This document shows positions 53,743-62,937 of a stretch of DNA of 64,000 nt, in pieces; the first letter of the stretch is position 1, and every line of letters starts with the position of its first letter. The translations under genes were made by a program, and so were the position numbers. Under the pieces are notes generated by a model. The model worked only from the letters and a program-made list of their open reading frames with translations, was not told the origin of the DNA and did no database searches. The stretch is from Chryseolinea lacunae (GTDB taxonomy: Bacteria; Bacteroidota; Bacteroidia; Cytophagales; Cyclobacteriaceae): assembly GCF_016735595.1 (NCBI RefSeq), contig NZ_JAERRB010000004.1:496001-560000 (forward strand), in the 5' to 3' direction.

Positions 53743-54843
53743 TTGCAAATTTTAGAGATCAGCTTATTTGTCATTATAGGAATACAAGTCATTTATTTCC
53801 TGGTGTTTATCGTTGCCTTTTCGAAAAAGCAGGAGGCGACTGCGCGTGTGGCGTTGCCGGTGTCGGTCATCATTTGTGCCCACGACGAAGAAGAAAACCT
53901 GAAAGCGCTTATCCCCCAGCTGCTGGAACAGGACCATCCCGAATTTGAAATCATCATCGTAGACGACCGCTCCAACGACTACACATTCGACTTGCTGCTG
54001 GCCGAAACGGCCAAAGATCACCGCCTCAAAATGGTGCACGTGAACCGGACGCCGCCCCACGTGGATGGAAAAAAATATGCACTCACGCTGGGCATCAAGG
54101 CGGCCCGCTATGAATGGATTTTGCTGACGGATGCCGATTGCCGTCCGTCGGGCAAGGACTGGATTTCGGCCATGAGCTCCCAATTTAGCGACGCTAAACA
54201 GTTTGTGCTGGGCTATGCGCCCTATCAACGGCAGGCCGGCGTGCTCAACGCCTTCATCCGGTTCGACACCCTGGTCACCGCCCTTCAATACATTTCGTTT
54301 GCCCTGCTGGGCCGGCCCTATATGGGCGTGGGGCGCAACCTTGCCTACCGCCGTTCCAACTTCCTGGAAGTGAAAGGCTTCAACAACCTTCTGAACGTGA
54401 CGGGTGGCGACGACGATCTTTTTGTGAACCTCCACGCCAAGGGCAGCAACACCGGGGTGAGCCTCGGCGCCGCCGCCCTCACACACTCGTTTCCAAAGAC
54501 TACATGGAAAGCTTTCTACCATCAGAAGGTCCGCCATTTGTCGGTGGGCAAATACTACCGCTTCGTGCCCAAAGCGTTGATCGGGCTGTTCATGATCACC
54601 TGGATGTTGTCGTGGTTTGGCGGTGTGGCGTTGTCTGTTTTTTCTGAATATCACTACATCATCCTGGGCCTGCTGGCATTTCGAACGATTTTGCTTACCA
54701 TCACAACACAGATCGCGACAAAGACGTTAGGAGAAAGGTTTGAGGGCTGGGCCGTGCCCCTTTTAGATTTTATTTATGCCTTTTATTATCTTGTCACCGG
54801 CCTGGCGGCGTCTGTAACAAAAAAAGTACGATGGAAGAATTAG
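53743..54843 (+). CDS. Membrane-bound family 2 glycosyltransferase
   Basis: 366 residues, TTG start (no ATG between the promoter and the coding frame; an in-frame stop lies 15 nt upstream). N-terminal membrane helix, GT-A catalytic domain with VIICAHDEEENL, DDRSND, TDADCRPS (DxD-like), GGDDDLF and RxxxxR-like HQKVRHLSVGKYYR, then two to three C-terminal helices. Acts on the cytoplasmic face, probably building a polysaccharide or glycolipid. Overlaps the sigma factor gene by 13 nt. Confidence 0.85.
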   Translation: MQILEISLFVIIGIQVIYFLVFIVAFSKKQEATARVALPVSVIICAHDEEENLKALIPQLLEQDHPEFEIIIVDDRSNDYTFDLLLAETAKDHRLKMVHVNRTPPHVDGKKYALTLGIKAARYEWILLTDADCRPSGKDWISAMSSQFSDAKQFVLGYAPYQRQAGVLNAFIRFDTLVTALQYISFALLGRPYMGVGRNLAYRRSNFLEVKGFNNLLNVTGGDDDLFVNLHAKGSNTGVSLGAAALTHSFPKTTWKAFYHQKVRHLSVGKYYRFVPKALIGLFMITWMLSWFGGVALSVFSEYHYIILGLLAFRTILLTITTQIATKTLGERFEGWAVPLLDFIYAFYYLVTGLAASVTKKVRWKN

Positions 54844-55439
54844 AAAATAGGTTTTCATCCAAGGCACTCGAAGATTTCAAGCTCATAGACATGGCAGTAG
54901 GGGGGGACGACAAAGCCTACGCCAAACTCCTGCAACGTTACAAGCGCCCGGTCTATCACATGATTCTGAAAATGGTGCGAAACGTCGACGACGCCGAGGA
55001 TCTCACCATCGAGTCGTTTGCCAAGTCGTTCCGCAGCCTGCACCGCTTCAAAAAGGACTTTACGTTCAGCACCTGGCTGTTTCGCATCGCCACCAACAAC
55101 ACCATTGACTTCATTCGCAAGAAAAAGCTGAACACCCTCAGCATCGAAAATACCTTTACAGACGACGACGGCCAATCGGTGTCGATCGACGTGGAAGACG
55201 AAAACCTCGATCCGCAGGAGGAGGCCATCAAGGCCCAAAAGGCGGAGCTCATCCAGATTTTTGTGGACAAACTGCCGGCCAAATACCAGAAGCTGGTGCG
55301 CCTGCGCTACTTCCACGAACTGTCTTACGAAGAAATTGCCGTAGAGCTCGACGCCCCCCTGGGCACCGTGAAAGCTCAGCTGCACCGTGCCCGCGAACTG
55401 ATGTTCGACATGGTGAAGAACAAACGGGATCATATCTAA
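54831..55439 (+). CDS. RNA polymerase ECF-type sigma factor
   Basis: 202 residues. Region 2 (AEDLTIESFAKSFRSLHRF, FSTWLFRIATNNTIDFIRKKK) and region 4 (LPAKYQKLVRLRYFHELSYEEIAVELDAPLGTVKAQLHRAREL) are intact. An acidic linker (SIDVEDENLDPQEEAIKAQ) separates them. No anti-sigma gene adjoins; instead it is sandwiched between a glycosyltransferase and rsmG, with 13-nt overlap and 14-nt spacing, so probably in one operon. Confidence 0.93.
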   Translation: MEELENRFSSKALEDFKLIDMAVGGDDKAYAKLLQRYKRPVYHMILKMVRNVDDAEDLTIESFAKSFRSLHRFKKDFTFSTWLFRIATNNTIDFIRKKKLNTLSIENTFTDDDGQSVSIDVEDENLDPQEEAIKAQKAELIQIFVDKLPAKYQKLVRLRYFHELSYEEIAVELDAPLGTVKAQLHRARELMFDMVKNKRDHI

Positions 55440-55453
55440 ACGACTTTCTTGCC

Positions 55454-56083
55454 GTGCCCTCTGCAGACCTTATATTCAACTATTTCCCGGACCTCACGGA
55501 CCTTCAGAAATCGCAGTTCAACAAACTCTTTCCCCTCTATCAGGAGTGGAATGAGAAGATCAATGTCATTTCCCGCAAGGATATAGACAACCTCTATATT
55601 AATCATGTGCTCCATTCGCTGGCCATCGCCAAGGCAAACACGTTCAAGCCCGGAGCATCGGTGCTCGACGTGGGCACGGGTGGGGGCTTTCCCGGCATTC
55701 CATTGGCCATCCTGTTTCCAGAAACCCAGTTTCACTTGGTAGATTCCATCGGAAAAAAAATCACCGTGGTGAACAATGTAGCGGACGGACTGGGATTGAA
55801 GAACGTGAAGGCCGAACAGATCCGTGCCGAACAAATCAAAGGCGAATACGACTTTATTGTGAGTCGCGCGGTGACCCGCCTCAAGGAATTTTATGGCTGG
55901 ATACACAAGAAAGTGAAAAAGAAATCCATCCACGATCTCTACAACGGCATCCTCTACCTGAAGGGCGGCGACCTGGCCGAAGAGCTTGCCGAACTTCATC
56001 ATCCCTACCAGCTTTTTGATTTGCCCGACTACTTCAAGGAAGAATTTTTTGAGACAAAGAAGATTGTTTACGTGCCGTTGTGA
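55454..56083 (+). CDS. rsmG: 16S rRNA (guanine527-N7)-methyltransferase
   Basis: 209 residues, GTG start. SAM site VLDVGTGGGFPGIPLAI and the YINHVLHSL N-terminal motif mark RsmG. Methylates G527 of 16S rRNA (E. coli numbering). Second half includes ADGLGLKNVKAEQIRAEQI. Follows the sigma factor by 14 nt. Confidence 0.94.
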   Translation: MPSADLIFNYFPDLTDLQKSQFNKLFPLYQEWNEKINVISRKDIDNLYINHVLHSLAIAKANTFKPGASVLDVGTGGGFPGIPLAILFPETQFHLVDSIGKKITVVNNVADGLGLKNVKAEQIRAEQIKGEYDFIVSRAVTRLKEFYGWIHKKVKKKSIHDLYNGILYLKGGDLAEELAELHHPYQLFDLPDYFKEEFFETKKIVYVPL

Positions 56084-56088
56084 GGCCA

Positions 56089-56173
56089 GGAGGGGATGCC
56101 CTTAGGTATCGTAATAGCTTTCTGATATTTCCACTCACCACCTCAATCCCGCCACCCAAACGGCATCCCTTCC
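56089..56173. repeat. Inverted repeat after rsmG
   Basis: GGAGGGGATGCC (56089-56100) and GGCATCCCTTCC (56162-56173) are complementary at 11 of 12 positions across a 61-nt gap. Purpose unknown; not a classical terminator. Confidence 0.35.
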
Positions 56174-56242
56174 CCCGGTCCGAGACCGAAACCGTTTGCT
56201 ATTCTCACATATTTTTCTAACTATTGTATTCCTGAAACCCGA

Positions 56243-56782
56243 ATGAGGAAGACTTTAACCATAGTGCTCACGCTGCTGTTGCTTTTGAATGTGATGGGCT
56301 ATTATGGTGTGTTTATGGGGCTCAGCTACAAAAACTCGCAGGACCTCATGGCGCGGTTCGATTCCGAAGACTACGGTGTGCAGGAAACCGTGACGTTGAA
56401 AGTTCCCCTCGCGGTGCCCTACGCCATGGACAACAACCACTATGAGCGCGTGGACGGCGAACTGGAACACGACGGCGAAGTGTACCGCCTGGTGAAGCAA
56501 CGCCTCTCGCAAGACACACTGTATATTGTGTGCTACAAAGACAATCAGAGCAAACGCATCAATCAAGCCCTGGCCGACTATGTGAAAACGTTCACCGACA
56601 AGCCCGTCGATGCAAAGTCGCACAGCAAAATCTTTCAGAATTTCATTAAAGACTATATCAGCAGCGCGGTAGACGTAGAGTCTGCCACGGGCGGATGGGA
56701 AAACCTTCTGTCCTTCTTTTCGCACGAATCGTTCTATAGCGATTCCAATCCTTCCCTCATCAAACATCCTCCAAGAGCCTGA
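56243..56782 (+). CDS. Membrane-anchored hypothetical protein
   Basis: 179 residues. One N-terminal hydrophobic helix (IVLTLLLLLNVMGYYGVF) followed by a hydrophilic periplasmic part with acidic and basic stretches (DNNHYERVDGELEHDGEVYRL). I do not recognise the family. Precedes, at 220 nt, the beta-barrel/PAP2 pair; whether they belong together is not shown. Confidence 0.6.
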   Translation: MRKTLTIVLTLLLLLNVMGYYGVFMGLSYKNSQDLMARFDSEDYGVQETVTLKVPLAVPYAMDNNHYERVDGELEHDGEVYRLVKQRLSQDTLYIVCYKDNQSKRINQALADYVKTFTDKPVDAKSHSKIFQNFIKDYISSAVDVESATGGWENLLSFFSHESFYSDSNPSLIKHPPRA

Positions 56783-57005
56783 TCGGTCAGACAGCTTTTT
56801 GTGAGCCGGCCGATGGGCCGGACATTCTCCTTAACATCATTCTCAATTTCATGAACCGTGCGACACCGGATAAGCCCTGGCTTTGACGGAGGTAGCGAAC
56901 CGCAATGCGCGGGTGTTTTGTGCGACGCGCAAAAAAAACTCAAGGCTCAAGAGGATTGGGCTTGGGTAAACAACAAGTGAAACCTTATAAACCAAACTAT
57001 AGACT

Positions 57006-57941
57006 ATGAAGAAAATTTTTACGATTCTGTTGTTGTCATGCCTGGGGTGCTTCCACCTGCAGGCGCAGACAATAAACGATGGGTTGATGATGTCAAAGCA
57101 GACATTATGTACGGGTTTGCTTTATACCCAGGATCAGTGGAAGAACTATTGGGAAGGAACACTGAAGCGCGACAACCTCAACATCGGAAAGGTGACGACG
57201 CAAAGTCTTGCCTGGATGGCCACCTATGGCATCAGCAACAAACTCAACGCCATCGCCATGCTTCCCTATGTGAAAACCAAAGCCAGCATGGGCACACTCC
57301 ACAGCATGGAAGGTGTGCAAGACCTGACGCTGGCGTTGAAGTATAACTTCTTCACCAACAAAACGGAGAAAACAACCCTGCGCTTTTTTGCCGTGGGTGC
57401 TTTCTCAACACCACTCACTGACTACACGCCCGATTTTCTGCCGCTTTCCATCGGCTTGCACAGCACCACGCTGCAAGGCCGGTTCACAACCTACTTTGCG
57501 ATGAGCTCGGGTCTGTTTGTGACAGGCTCTGCCGGCTACACCTATCGTGGCAACGTGAAACTTGATCGCCCTTCCTACTACACCGACGGCCAGATCAACA
57601 ACACCGACGAAGTGTGGATGCCCAACGTGTTCGATTTCTTTGTTGCTGCCGGCTACCGCAAGCACGGACTTCAAGCGGAGTTGAACTATGCACAACAAAA
57701 CACATTGTCGGGTTCCGACATCCGCCGCCAGGACATGCCGTTTGTTTCGAACCGCATGAACTATGGCAAAGCCGGAGCGCTGGTGATGTACTACCTGCCA
57801 CAGCCCCGCGGACTTGCCGTGAGAGGCGCCGTGACCTACACCGTGAGTGGCCGCAACGTGGGACAATCTACCACGCTGATGGGCGGTCTGCTCTACACTT
57901 TCATATTTTCTAAAACTGACGTCGATAACGCTGCGCAATGA
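57006..57941 (+). CDS. Outer-membrane beta-barrel protein
   Basis: 311 residues. Signal peptide (MKKIFTILLLSCLGCFHLQAQ), then alternating hydrophobic/aromatic strands (TLRFFAVGAFST, FVTGSAGYTYRG, AGALVMYYLP...TVSG) ending in an aromatic-rich GGLLYTFIF, the barrel C-terminal pattern. Resembles transporter-type barrels in Bacteroidota but no name is supported. Stop overlaps the PAP2 gene by 4 nt, so they are co-translated. Confidence 0.75.
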   Translation: MKKIFTILLLSCLGCFHLQAQTINDGLMMSKQTLCTGLLYTQDQWKNYWEGTLKRDNLNIGKVTTQSLAWMATYGISNKLNAIAMLPYVKTKASMGTLHSMEGVQDLTLALKYNFFTNKTEKTTLRFFAVGAFSTPLTDYTPDFLPLSIGLHSTTLQGRFTTYFAMSSGLFVTGSAGYTYRGNVKLDRPSYYTDGQINNTDEVWMPNVFDFFVAAGYRKHGLQAELNYAQQNTLSGSDIRRQDMPFVSNRMNYGKAGALVMYYLPQPRGLAVRGAVTYTVSGRNVGQSTTLMGGLLYTFIFSKTDVDNAAQ

Positions 57942-59491
57942 AAAAAACATTCTACTCCGCCATAACTACAGCACTCGCTTGTCTGCTCTTTGTGACAAGC
58001 TGTGACAAAAGCATTTCAGTAACCGAGCAACTCACGCCCTTGAAACCTGCCAGTGTCGACGAAGACGCCGGCAACTGGACCATGGTGCACATGACCAGCA
58101 ACACACAGGTTGCTGTGCCAGCACCGGCCGAAGTGACGTCGGATGCCTACAAGGCCGAGCTGGCTTCCTTGAAAGACATTCAGAGCAAGCTCAACGCCAA
58201 CCAAAAGAAGTCGATCGAATATTGGGCCGGCGGCGGTGTGCTGCGCTGGAACCAGATTTTCCGCGAGCTCGTGGCGCGCTACAATTTGCCTCCGGCACCT
58301 ACTGCCGAAGGAACGTATCCCGCTCCCGATGCTGAAAATCCGTTCAACGATCCTCAGTTCCCCTTTTCAAATCCTCCCTACGCTGCACGTTCCTATGCGT
58401 ATGTGAGCACGGCAGTGTATGATGCGTTGAAAGCAGCATGGTATTATAAGTATTTGTACAAACGTCCTGCACCCTACGTAACCGACCCCGGTGTAACGGC
58501 ATTGGTTCCCCAATCAGATCTGCCTTCCTATCCTTCAGAAGATGCCGTGATGTCGGGTGCCGCAGCCGAAATGTTGAAAGTGTTGTTTCCGGCTGCACTC
58601 GAAGAAATTACCCTGAAGGCCGGCGAGCAACGCAACGCGGCGTTGTGGTCGGGCAAAGCCACCTCGAGCGATATCGCTGCGGGTTTGGCGCTTGGCAAAT
58701 CGGTGGCCGACCTGTTCAAAGCCCGCGCGGCGAACGACGGCATGCGCAACGCCATTGGTAACAAACAACTTTGGGAAGACCTGAAGAAAAACGCAACAAG
58801 CCGTGGCGACGTGGCCTGGGCAAGTTTGGAAACACCGCCACGCCCTCCCATGCTGCCGTTCTTCTACAAAGTGACGCCCTTCAAAATGACCTACGACGAC
58901 ATCGTGGCCATGCGCCCCGGACCTCCGCCGTTGACCGGCTCCGGTGAAATGAACGACGAAGTGAAAGAAGTGAAATGGTATGTAGACAACCTCACCCGCG
59001 AACGCCTTGCCATCGTACACAAATGGGCCGACGGTGTGGGGACCTACACGCCTCCCGGACACTGGAACGACATTGCTGCCGAACACATTCGCGATGCCAA
59101 CTTCAGCGAAGTGCGTGCTGCCCGTGCGTTTGCACTGTTAAACATGGGCCAGCACAATGCAGCCCTGGCCTGCTGGGATACCAAATATTTCTATTTCAAT
59201 CCCCGTCCCACGCAACTTGATGCCGCTATCAAAACCGGCACGGGTGTGCCCAACTTCCCTTCCTATGTTTCGGGTCACTCCACGTTTTCGGCTGCTGCCG
59301 CCAGCGTGTTGAGCTACCTGTTCCCTGAACACGCCACTGAATTTGAAGCCGATGCTTCCGAGGCCGCCATGTCGCGCCTCTATGCGGGCATTCACTACAG
59401 AAAAGACTGCGACGATGGTCTGGTGCTGGGAGAATCCGTAGGAACATTCCTCGTGAATGGCTTTGCCAAGAACGACGGAGCAGATGATTAA
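57938..59491 (+). CDS. PAP2 / vanadium-haloperoxidase-superfamily lipoprotein
   Basis: 517 residues with a lipobox-like end of the leader (LACLLFVTSC). The vanadate/phosphate-binding residues are all present: KYFYFNPRP (K-x6-RP), VSGHS (SGH) and SRLYAGIHYRKDCDDG (SR-x5-H-x3-D). The superfamily includes haloperoxidases and acid phosphatases; the bulk of the chain and periplasmic location favour the haloperoxidase-like branch, but activity is not decidable. Co-translated with the barrel upstream. Confidence 0.85.
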   Translation: MKKTFYSAITTALACLLFVTSCDKSISVTEQLTPLKPASVDEDAGNWTMVHMTSNTQVAVPAPAEVTSDAYKAELASLKDIQSKLNANQKKSIEYWAGGGVLRWNQIFRELVARYNLPPAPTAEGTYPAPDAENPFNDPQFPFSNPPYAARSYAYVSTAVYDALKAAWYYKYLYKRPAPYVTDPGVTALVPQSDLPSYPSEDAVMSGAAAEMLKVLFPAALEEITLKAGEQRNAALWSGKATSSDIAAGLALGKSVADLFKARAANDGMRNAIGNKQLWEDLKKNATSRGDVAWASLETPPRPPMLPFFYKVTPFKMTYDDIVAMRPGPPPLTGSGEMNDEVKEVKWYVDNLTRERLAIVHKWADGVGTYTPPGHWNDIAAEHIRDANFSEVRAARAFALLNMGQHNAALACWDTKYFYFNPRPTQLDAAIKTGTGVPNFPSYVSGHSTFSAAAASVLSYLFPEHATEFEADASEAAMSRLYAGIHYRKDCDDGLVLGESVGTFLVNGFAKNDGADD

Positions 59492-59520
59492 AGAAATTGA
59501 TTTTGATATCCCTCAAGACT

Positions 59521-59545
59521 GCTGCGCAAACACGCTTTGCGCAGC
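59521..59545 (+). repeat. Perfect hairpin after the PAP2 gene
   Basis: GCTGCGCAAA (59521-59530) / TTTGCGCAGC (59536-59545), loop CACGC, no U-tract. Lies 30 nt after the stop; possible mRNA 3' end stabiliser. Confidence 0.4.
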
Positions 59546-59660
59546 GGCACTGACCGGAACCTGCGCATTGTTCGGGGGAGAGTCGGTGAGGGATGCAGGA
59601 TCTGATAAAAAATATAAGGTCATCCGCCGTCCGGGTGGATGATAAAGATGGGTTAGAGTT

Positions 59661-59707
59661 ATCCGGGCGAGATTATGGTTGTGCGTAATCTCCCCGGATT
59701 AATTCTA
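59661..59707. terminator. Bidirectional hairpin between the PAP2 gene and plsC-like gene
   Basis: 14-bp stem with one bulged C: ATCCGGG(C)GAGATTA (59661-59675) / TAATCTCCCCGGAT (59686-59699). T-rich sequence lies on the right (59701-59718). Sits between convergent genes. Confidence 0.6.
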
Positions 59708-60457
59708 TCATTTTTTTTCGGCGATTGCCTTCTCAATCATTCCCTTCATCACATCAAAAGTTTGCTGACGCAAGGTGGGTAGATCTTCGTGCGTGAGTCC
59801 TACGGTTGGAATTTCGGGCGCCACATAAATGCGGATGCGTCCGGGTTTCATGCGAATGGTGCCGGGAGGCATGAGCGGTCCCGCGCCCACAACCACCATA
59901 GGGAGAATGGGTTGCTGTGTGTCTATGGCAATGCGGAAAGCTCCTTCTTTAAAAGGCTGCAGTAATTCTTTTGTCCGGTTTTGTGTGCCTTCCGCAAAAA
60001 GCAAAATCGAAAGACCATCCAGCAGAATACGTTTCAGTTTGTCCATGCTTTTTTTGCGACTCTCGCCACTGGAGCGATCTACAATTACCGTGGCACCGCG
60101 GGCAATCCATCCAAACACCGGAATCTTCAACAGCTCTTTCTTTGCCAGCGGACGAAACTCGCCGGGAATGATCATGCGAATGCCCGGAAGATCCAGAAAC
60201 GAGGTGTGATTGCTCACATAGATATAGGCCTGTCCCTTGCGGAAGTTTTCCTGTCCATAAAAATCATAGCGGATAAAGGTGAGCATGCTAAACACCCACG
60301 ACCAGATCCACAGAAAGGAATAGCCGATCCAGCTGAATTTTTTTCCAAGCAAAAAGGGTATGACAAGGCCGGGCAGGAAGAAGAGCATGGAGCTGCTAAA
60401 CACCAGAAATACCCAGAAGGCATAAAGCCCGAGCGCGATAGAGCGGATGATTTTCAA
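59708..60457 (-). CDS. plsC: 1-acyl-glycerol-3-phosphate acyltransferase-like protein
   Basis: 249 residues, TTG start. Acyltransferase motifs H-x4-D (SNHTSFLDLPG), FAEGTQNRT and two membrane helices at the N-terminus define a PlsC-family lysophospholipid acyltransferase. Adds the second acyl chain to phosphatidic acid precursors, though the exact acceptor may differ. A stable terminator stands between it and the downstream convergent gene. Confidence 0.85.
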   Translation of the reverse strand: MKIIRSIALGLYAFWVFLVFSSSMLFFLPGLVIPFLLGKKFSWIGYSFLWIWSWVFSMLTFIRYDFYGQENFRKGQAYIYVSNHTSFLDLPGIRMIIPGEFRPLAKKELLKIPVFGWIARGATVIVDRSSGESRKKSMDKLKRILLDGLSILLFAEGTQNRTKELLQPFKEGAFRIAIDTQQPILPMVVVGAGPLMPPGTIRMKPGRIRIYVAPEIPTVGLTHEDLPTLRQQTFDVMKGMIEKAIAEKK

Positions 60458-60518
60458 GACGTTGACGTGTATGAACTTTCCGCGAAAGATCTGAAAGTTT
60501 AGGAAGGATGCAAAACTT

Positions 60519-60566
60519 AAAAAAAGCGGCCGACGTGGCTCCGGGAGGAGCAGAACGCCGGCCGCT
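60519..60566 (-). terminator. Terminator of the Gfo/Idh/MocA gene
   Basis: Stem AGCGGCCG (60525-60532) / CGGCCGCT (60559-60566) with inner GCTCC / GGAGC; on the minus strand followed by T7. 15 nt after the stop at 60581. Confidence 0.8.
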
Positions 60567-60580
60567 GAAGGTTTATATAC

Positions 60581-61927
60581 TTAAGAGAAGTACTTGGTCA
60601 CGCCCGGTGTGGGGATCGGGTAGAAGCCGTTGGCGTCGGGCAGCGTGGGAGGTGCTGCATCCCACGCAAAGCGGGTTGGCATGATGCTGATGCCCGAGTT
60701 GATGGCTTTGTCCCACTCAACCACTTGACCCGAATAGGTGGCCATGCGACCCAGAATCGATGTCATGGTCGACTTGGCACCGCGTTCGGCATCTTCAAAT
60801 TTAAATTCCCCTTTCGCGATGGCCGCAAAAAGTTCGTCGTGTTCGGTTTGATAAGGGTTGGGATCTTTGTCCTGTTTGCCATAGGCATACAACACTTTTC
60901 CCTTGTGTGTGATCTCGGCGGCGTTGCATTTCACCACGCCCTTGGTGCCCACCAGCATTTCGTCTACGATGGCGTAGGTTCCTTTTTGGTGACGGCACTG
61001 GCTGTTCAGGATGCTGCCGTCGGCGTAATGAAATTCAACAAAGTGATGGTCGAAAATTTCGCCATACTCTTTGCCGGTGCGGGTCTGGCGTCCGCCCATG
61101 CCTTGCGCTCTCACGGGATAGGCTCCTTTGAACCAGTTCATCACGTCAATGTTGTGGATGTGCTGTTCGTTGATGTGGTCGCCGCAGAGCCAGTTGAAGT
61201 AATACCAGTTGCGCATTTGATATTCCATTTCGGTTTGGCCCGCCTCGCGATTTTTCACCCACACGCCATCGTTGTTCCACCACACCTGGCCTGAGGTGAT
61301 GTCGCCAATCATGCCGTCTTTCACGCGCTTGTAGAGCTCGCGATAGGTGTTTTGATAGTGACGCTGCAAGCCCACCACCACGTTCAGTTTTTTCTGCTTG
61401 GCAAGCTGTGCCGTTTCCAGCACCGACTTGATGCCGGCAGGATCGGTGGCCACGGGTTTTTCCATGAACACGTGCTTGCCCTGGCGAATGGCTTCGGCAA
61501 AGTGAATGGGGCGGAAGCCCGGAGGTGTGGTAAGGATCACCACGTCGGCCAATGCAATGGCTTTGCTGTAGGCATCGAAGCCCACAAACTTATGATCTTC
61601 GGGCACGTTCACTCGGGCGCTCACGTTGCCGTCTTCGCTGTTCTCGTCGGTCAGTGCTTTGTAGCTGTCGTTGAGACGATCGCGGAAGGCGTCGGCCATC
61701 GCCACGAGCTTCACGTTTTGTTTTGTGAGCAGGGCTTGCACGGCTGCGCCGGTGCCGCGACCACCACATCCCACCAGGGCTATCTTGATGGTGTCGTCAA
61801 CCGAATTGAAATAGCCGGCGTTCGAAACGAGCGGGGCGGCCAGCAGACTTCCTGCCAGCAGGGTGGACTGTTTCACAAAATCCCTGCGCGTGGTCTTTGT
61901 GGTTTCGTCATTGGATTTCATAAGCAT
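60581..61927 (-). CDS. Tat-exported Gfo/Idh/MocA-family oxidoreductase
   Basis: 448 residues. Twin-arginine signal (TTRRDFVKQSTLLAGSLLAAP) followed by an NAD(P)-binding Rossmann fold (IALVGCGGRGTGAA) and the EKP motif (VFMEKPVATDP) with catalytic Lys. A second start at 61921 (M3) is equally plausible. Secreted members of this family in Bacteroidota act on sugars or polyols. Lies 60 nt downstream of the formylglycine-enzyme-like gene. Confidence 0.88.
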   Translation of the reverse strand: MLMKSNDETTKTTRRDFVKQSTLLAGSLLAAPLVSNAGYFNSVDDTIKIALVGCGGRGTGAAVQALLTKQNVKLVAMADAFRDRLNDSYKALTDENSEDGNVSARVNVPEDHKFVGFDAYSKAIALADVVILTTPPGFRPIHFAEAIRQGKHVFMEKPVATDPAGIKSVLETAQLAKQKKLNVVVGLQRHYQNTYRELYKRVKDGMIGDITSGQVWWNNDGVWVKNREAGQTEMEYQMRNWYYFNWLCGDHINEQHIHNIDVMNWFKGAYPVRAQGMGGRQTRTGKEYGEIFDHHFVEFHYADGSILNSQCRHQKGTYAIVDEMLVGTKGVVKCNAAEITHKGKVLYAYGKQDKDPNPYQTEHDELFAAIAKGEFKFEDAERGAKSTMTSILGRMATYSGQVVEWDKAINSGISIMPTRFAWDAAPPTLPDANGFYPIPTPGVTKYFS

Positions 61928-61986
61928 GTTGGTTTTTAAAAGTATAGTGTATCCCAGGCGTTGGGATTAAATTCACAATCCGGAAA

Positions 61987-62937
61987 TCATTTCAAATACA
62001 CCTGATAGAACTTCTCGATCTCATCTTTCGAAGGAGCCACTGCAGGGCGCACCACGCGGAAGCCAATGGTCATGCCGTCGGTGAGCCACCAGCGGCTTTT
62101 CGGAATCTGCGGGTCGCGCTTGTTCCAGTCGGCCAGCGACGAAATGCGGTTGGCACAACGCGACTCTTTTGCCGGCGTCAGATAGGAGCCGCCGCGCGTC
62201 ACACGCGGATAGCGCGAGCCGGCAGCTTTCAGCGGGTCCTTCGCATTGTCTTCAAGTGTTTTATAGGCCTTGCTGTCATATTGATCAAGCGTCCATTCGG
62301 TGAGGTTGCCCAGCATGTCGTACAGGCCCCAGGCGTTGGGCTTCAGTTGAGCGACCTTGTGAAATTTGTTGTTGCTGTTGTCTTTGATGTAGTCGTATTC
62401 GCGCAGCGGGCCGGCATCGTCGCCAAACGGATAGGCTGTGGTGGTGCCGGCGCGGCATGCATATTCCCACTCGGCTTCGGTGGGCAGGCGATAAAAAACA
62501 CCCGTCTGGTTATAGAGCCATTTGCAATACATGATGGCCGCGGCCTGGCTCATGCTGTTGGTGGGCTGGCGATCGTCGCGGCCCATGCCCCAGGTGAGGT
62601 CGATGTATTGTGCTGTGGGGCGCGACACGGCGTCCACGGCAATGGCTTTGGTTTGGGGCACGTCCATGTTTTTGAAGAAGGCATCCCACTCGGCAAACGT
62701 CACCTCGTGTTCACCCATCCAGAACGCCGACACGGTCACGTTCTTCTGGGGCCCCTCGTCGTCGTCGCGACCCTGCTCGGTGGCGGGGCTGCCCATCAGA
62801 AACGAGCCCGCGGGAATGGGCACCATCTTAAACTTCACACTCGTTCCGGGCACATTCTGCTCAAAGGGCTGAGCCTGCTGTGCGGAAACTGAAAAACAGA
62901 AAACAATACAGAAACAAAAGGACAAGAAAGCTTTCAC
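61987..62937 (-). CDS. Secreted formylglycine-generating-enzyme (SUMF1)-like protein
   Basis: 316 residues from GTG 62937 (KAFLSFCFCIVFCFSVSAQ signal). The domain carries MVPIPAGSFLMGSP, EHEVTFAEWDAF, RLPTEAEWEYACRAGT, YDMLGNLTEW and FRVVRP, typical of FGE-sulfatase family. The catalytic Cys pair of true FGE is not evident; MYCKWL and CRAG contain single Cys. It is therefore likely a relative used for another role, such as a gliding-type (GldJ/K-like) or surface protein. The frame extending to 63069 has no proper start and is not used. Confidence 0.8.
   Translation of the reverse strand: MKAFLSFCFCIVFCFSVSAQQAQPFEQNVPGTSVKFKMVPIPAGSFLMGSPATEQGRDDDEGPQKNVTVSAFWMGEHEVTFAEWDAFFKNMDVPQTKAIAVDAVSRPTAQYIDLTWGMGRDDRQPTNSMSQAAAIMYCKWLYNQTGVFYRLPTEAEWEYACRAGTTTAYPFGDDAGPLREYDYIKDNSNNKFHKVAQLKPNAWGLYDMLGNLTEWTLDQYDSKAYKTLEDNAKDPLKAAGSRYPRVTRGGSYLTPAKESRCANRISSLADWNKRDPQIPKSRWWLTDGMTIGFRVVRPAVAPSKDEIEKFYQVYLK

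Noticed and set aside
53394-53743. Opposed ORFs (plus 53394-53687; minus 53489-53743)
   Set aside because: Unusual Cys/His-rich composition on both strands and no supporting signals; likely non-coding.
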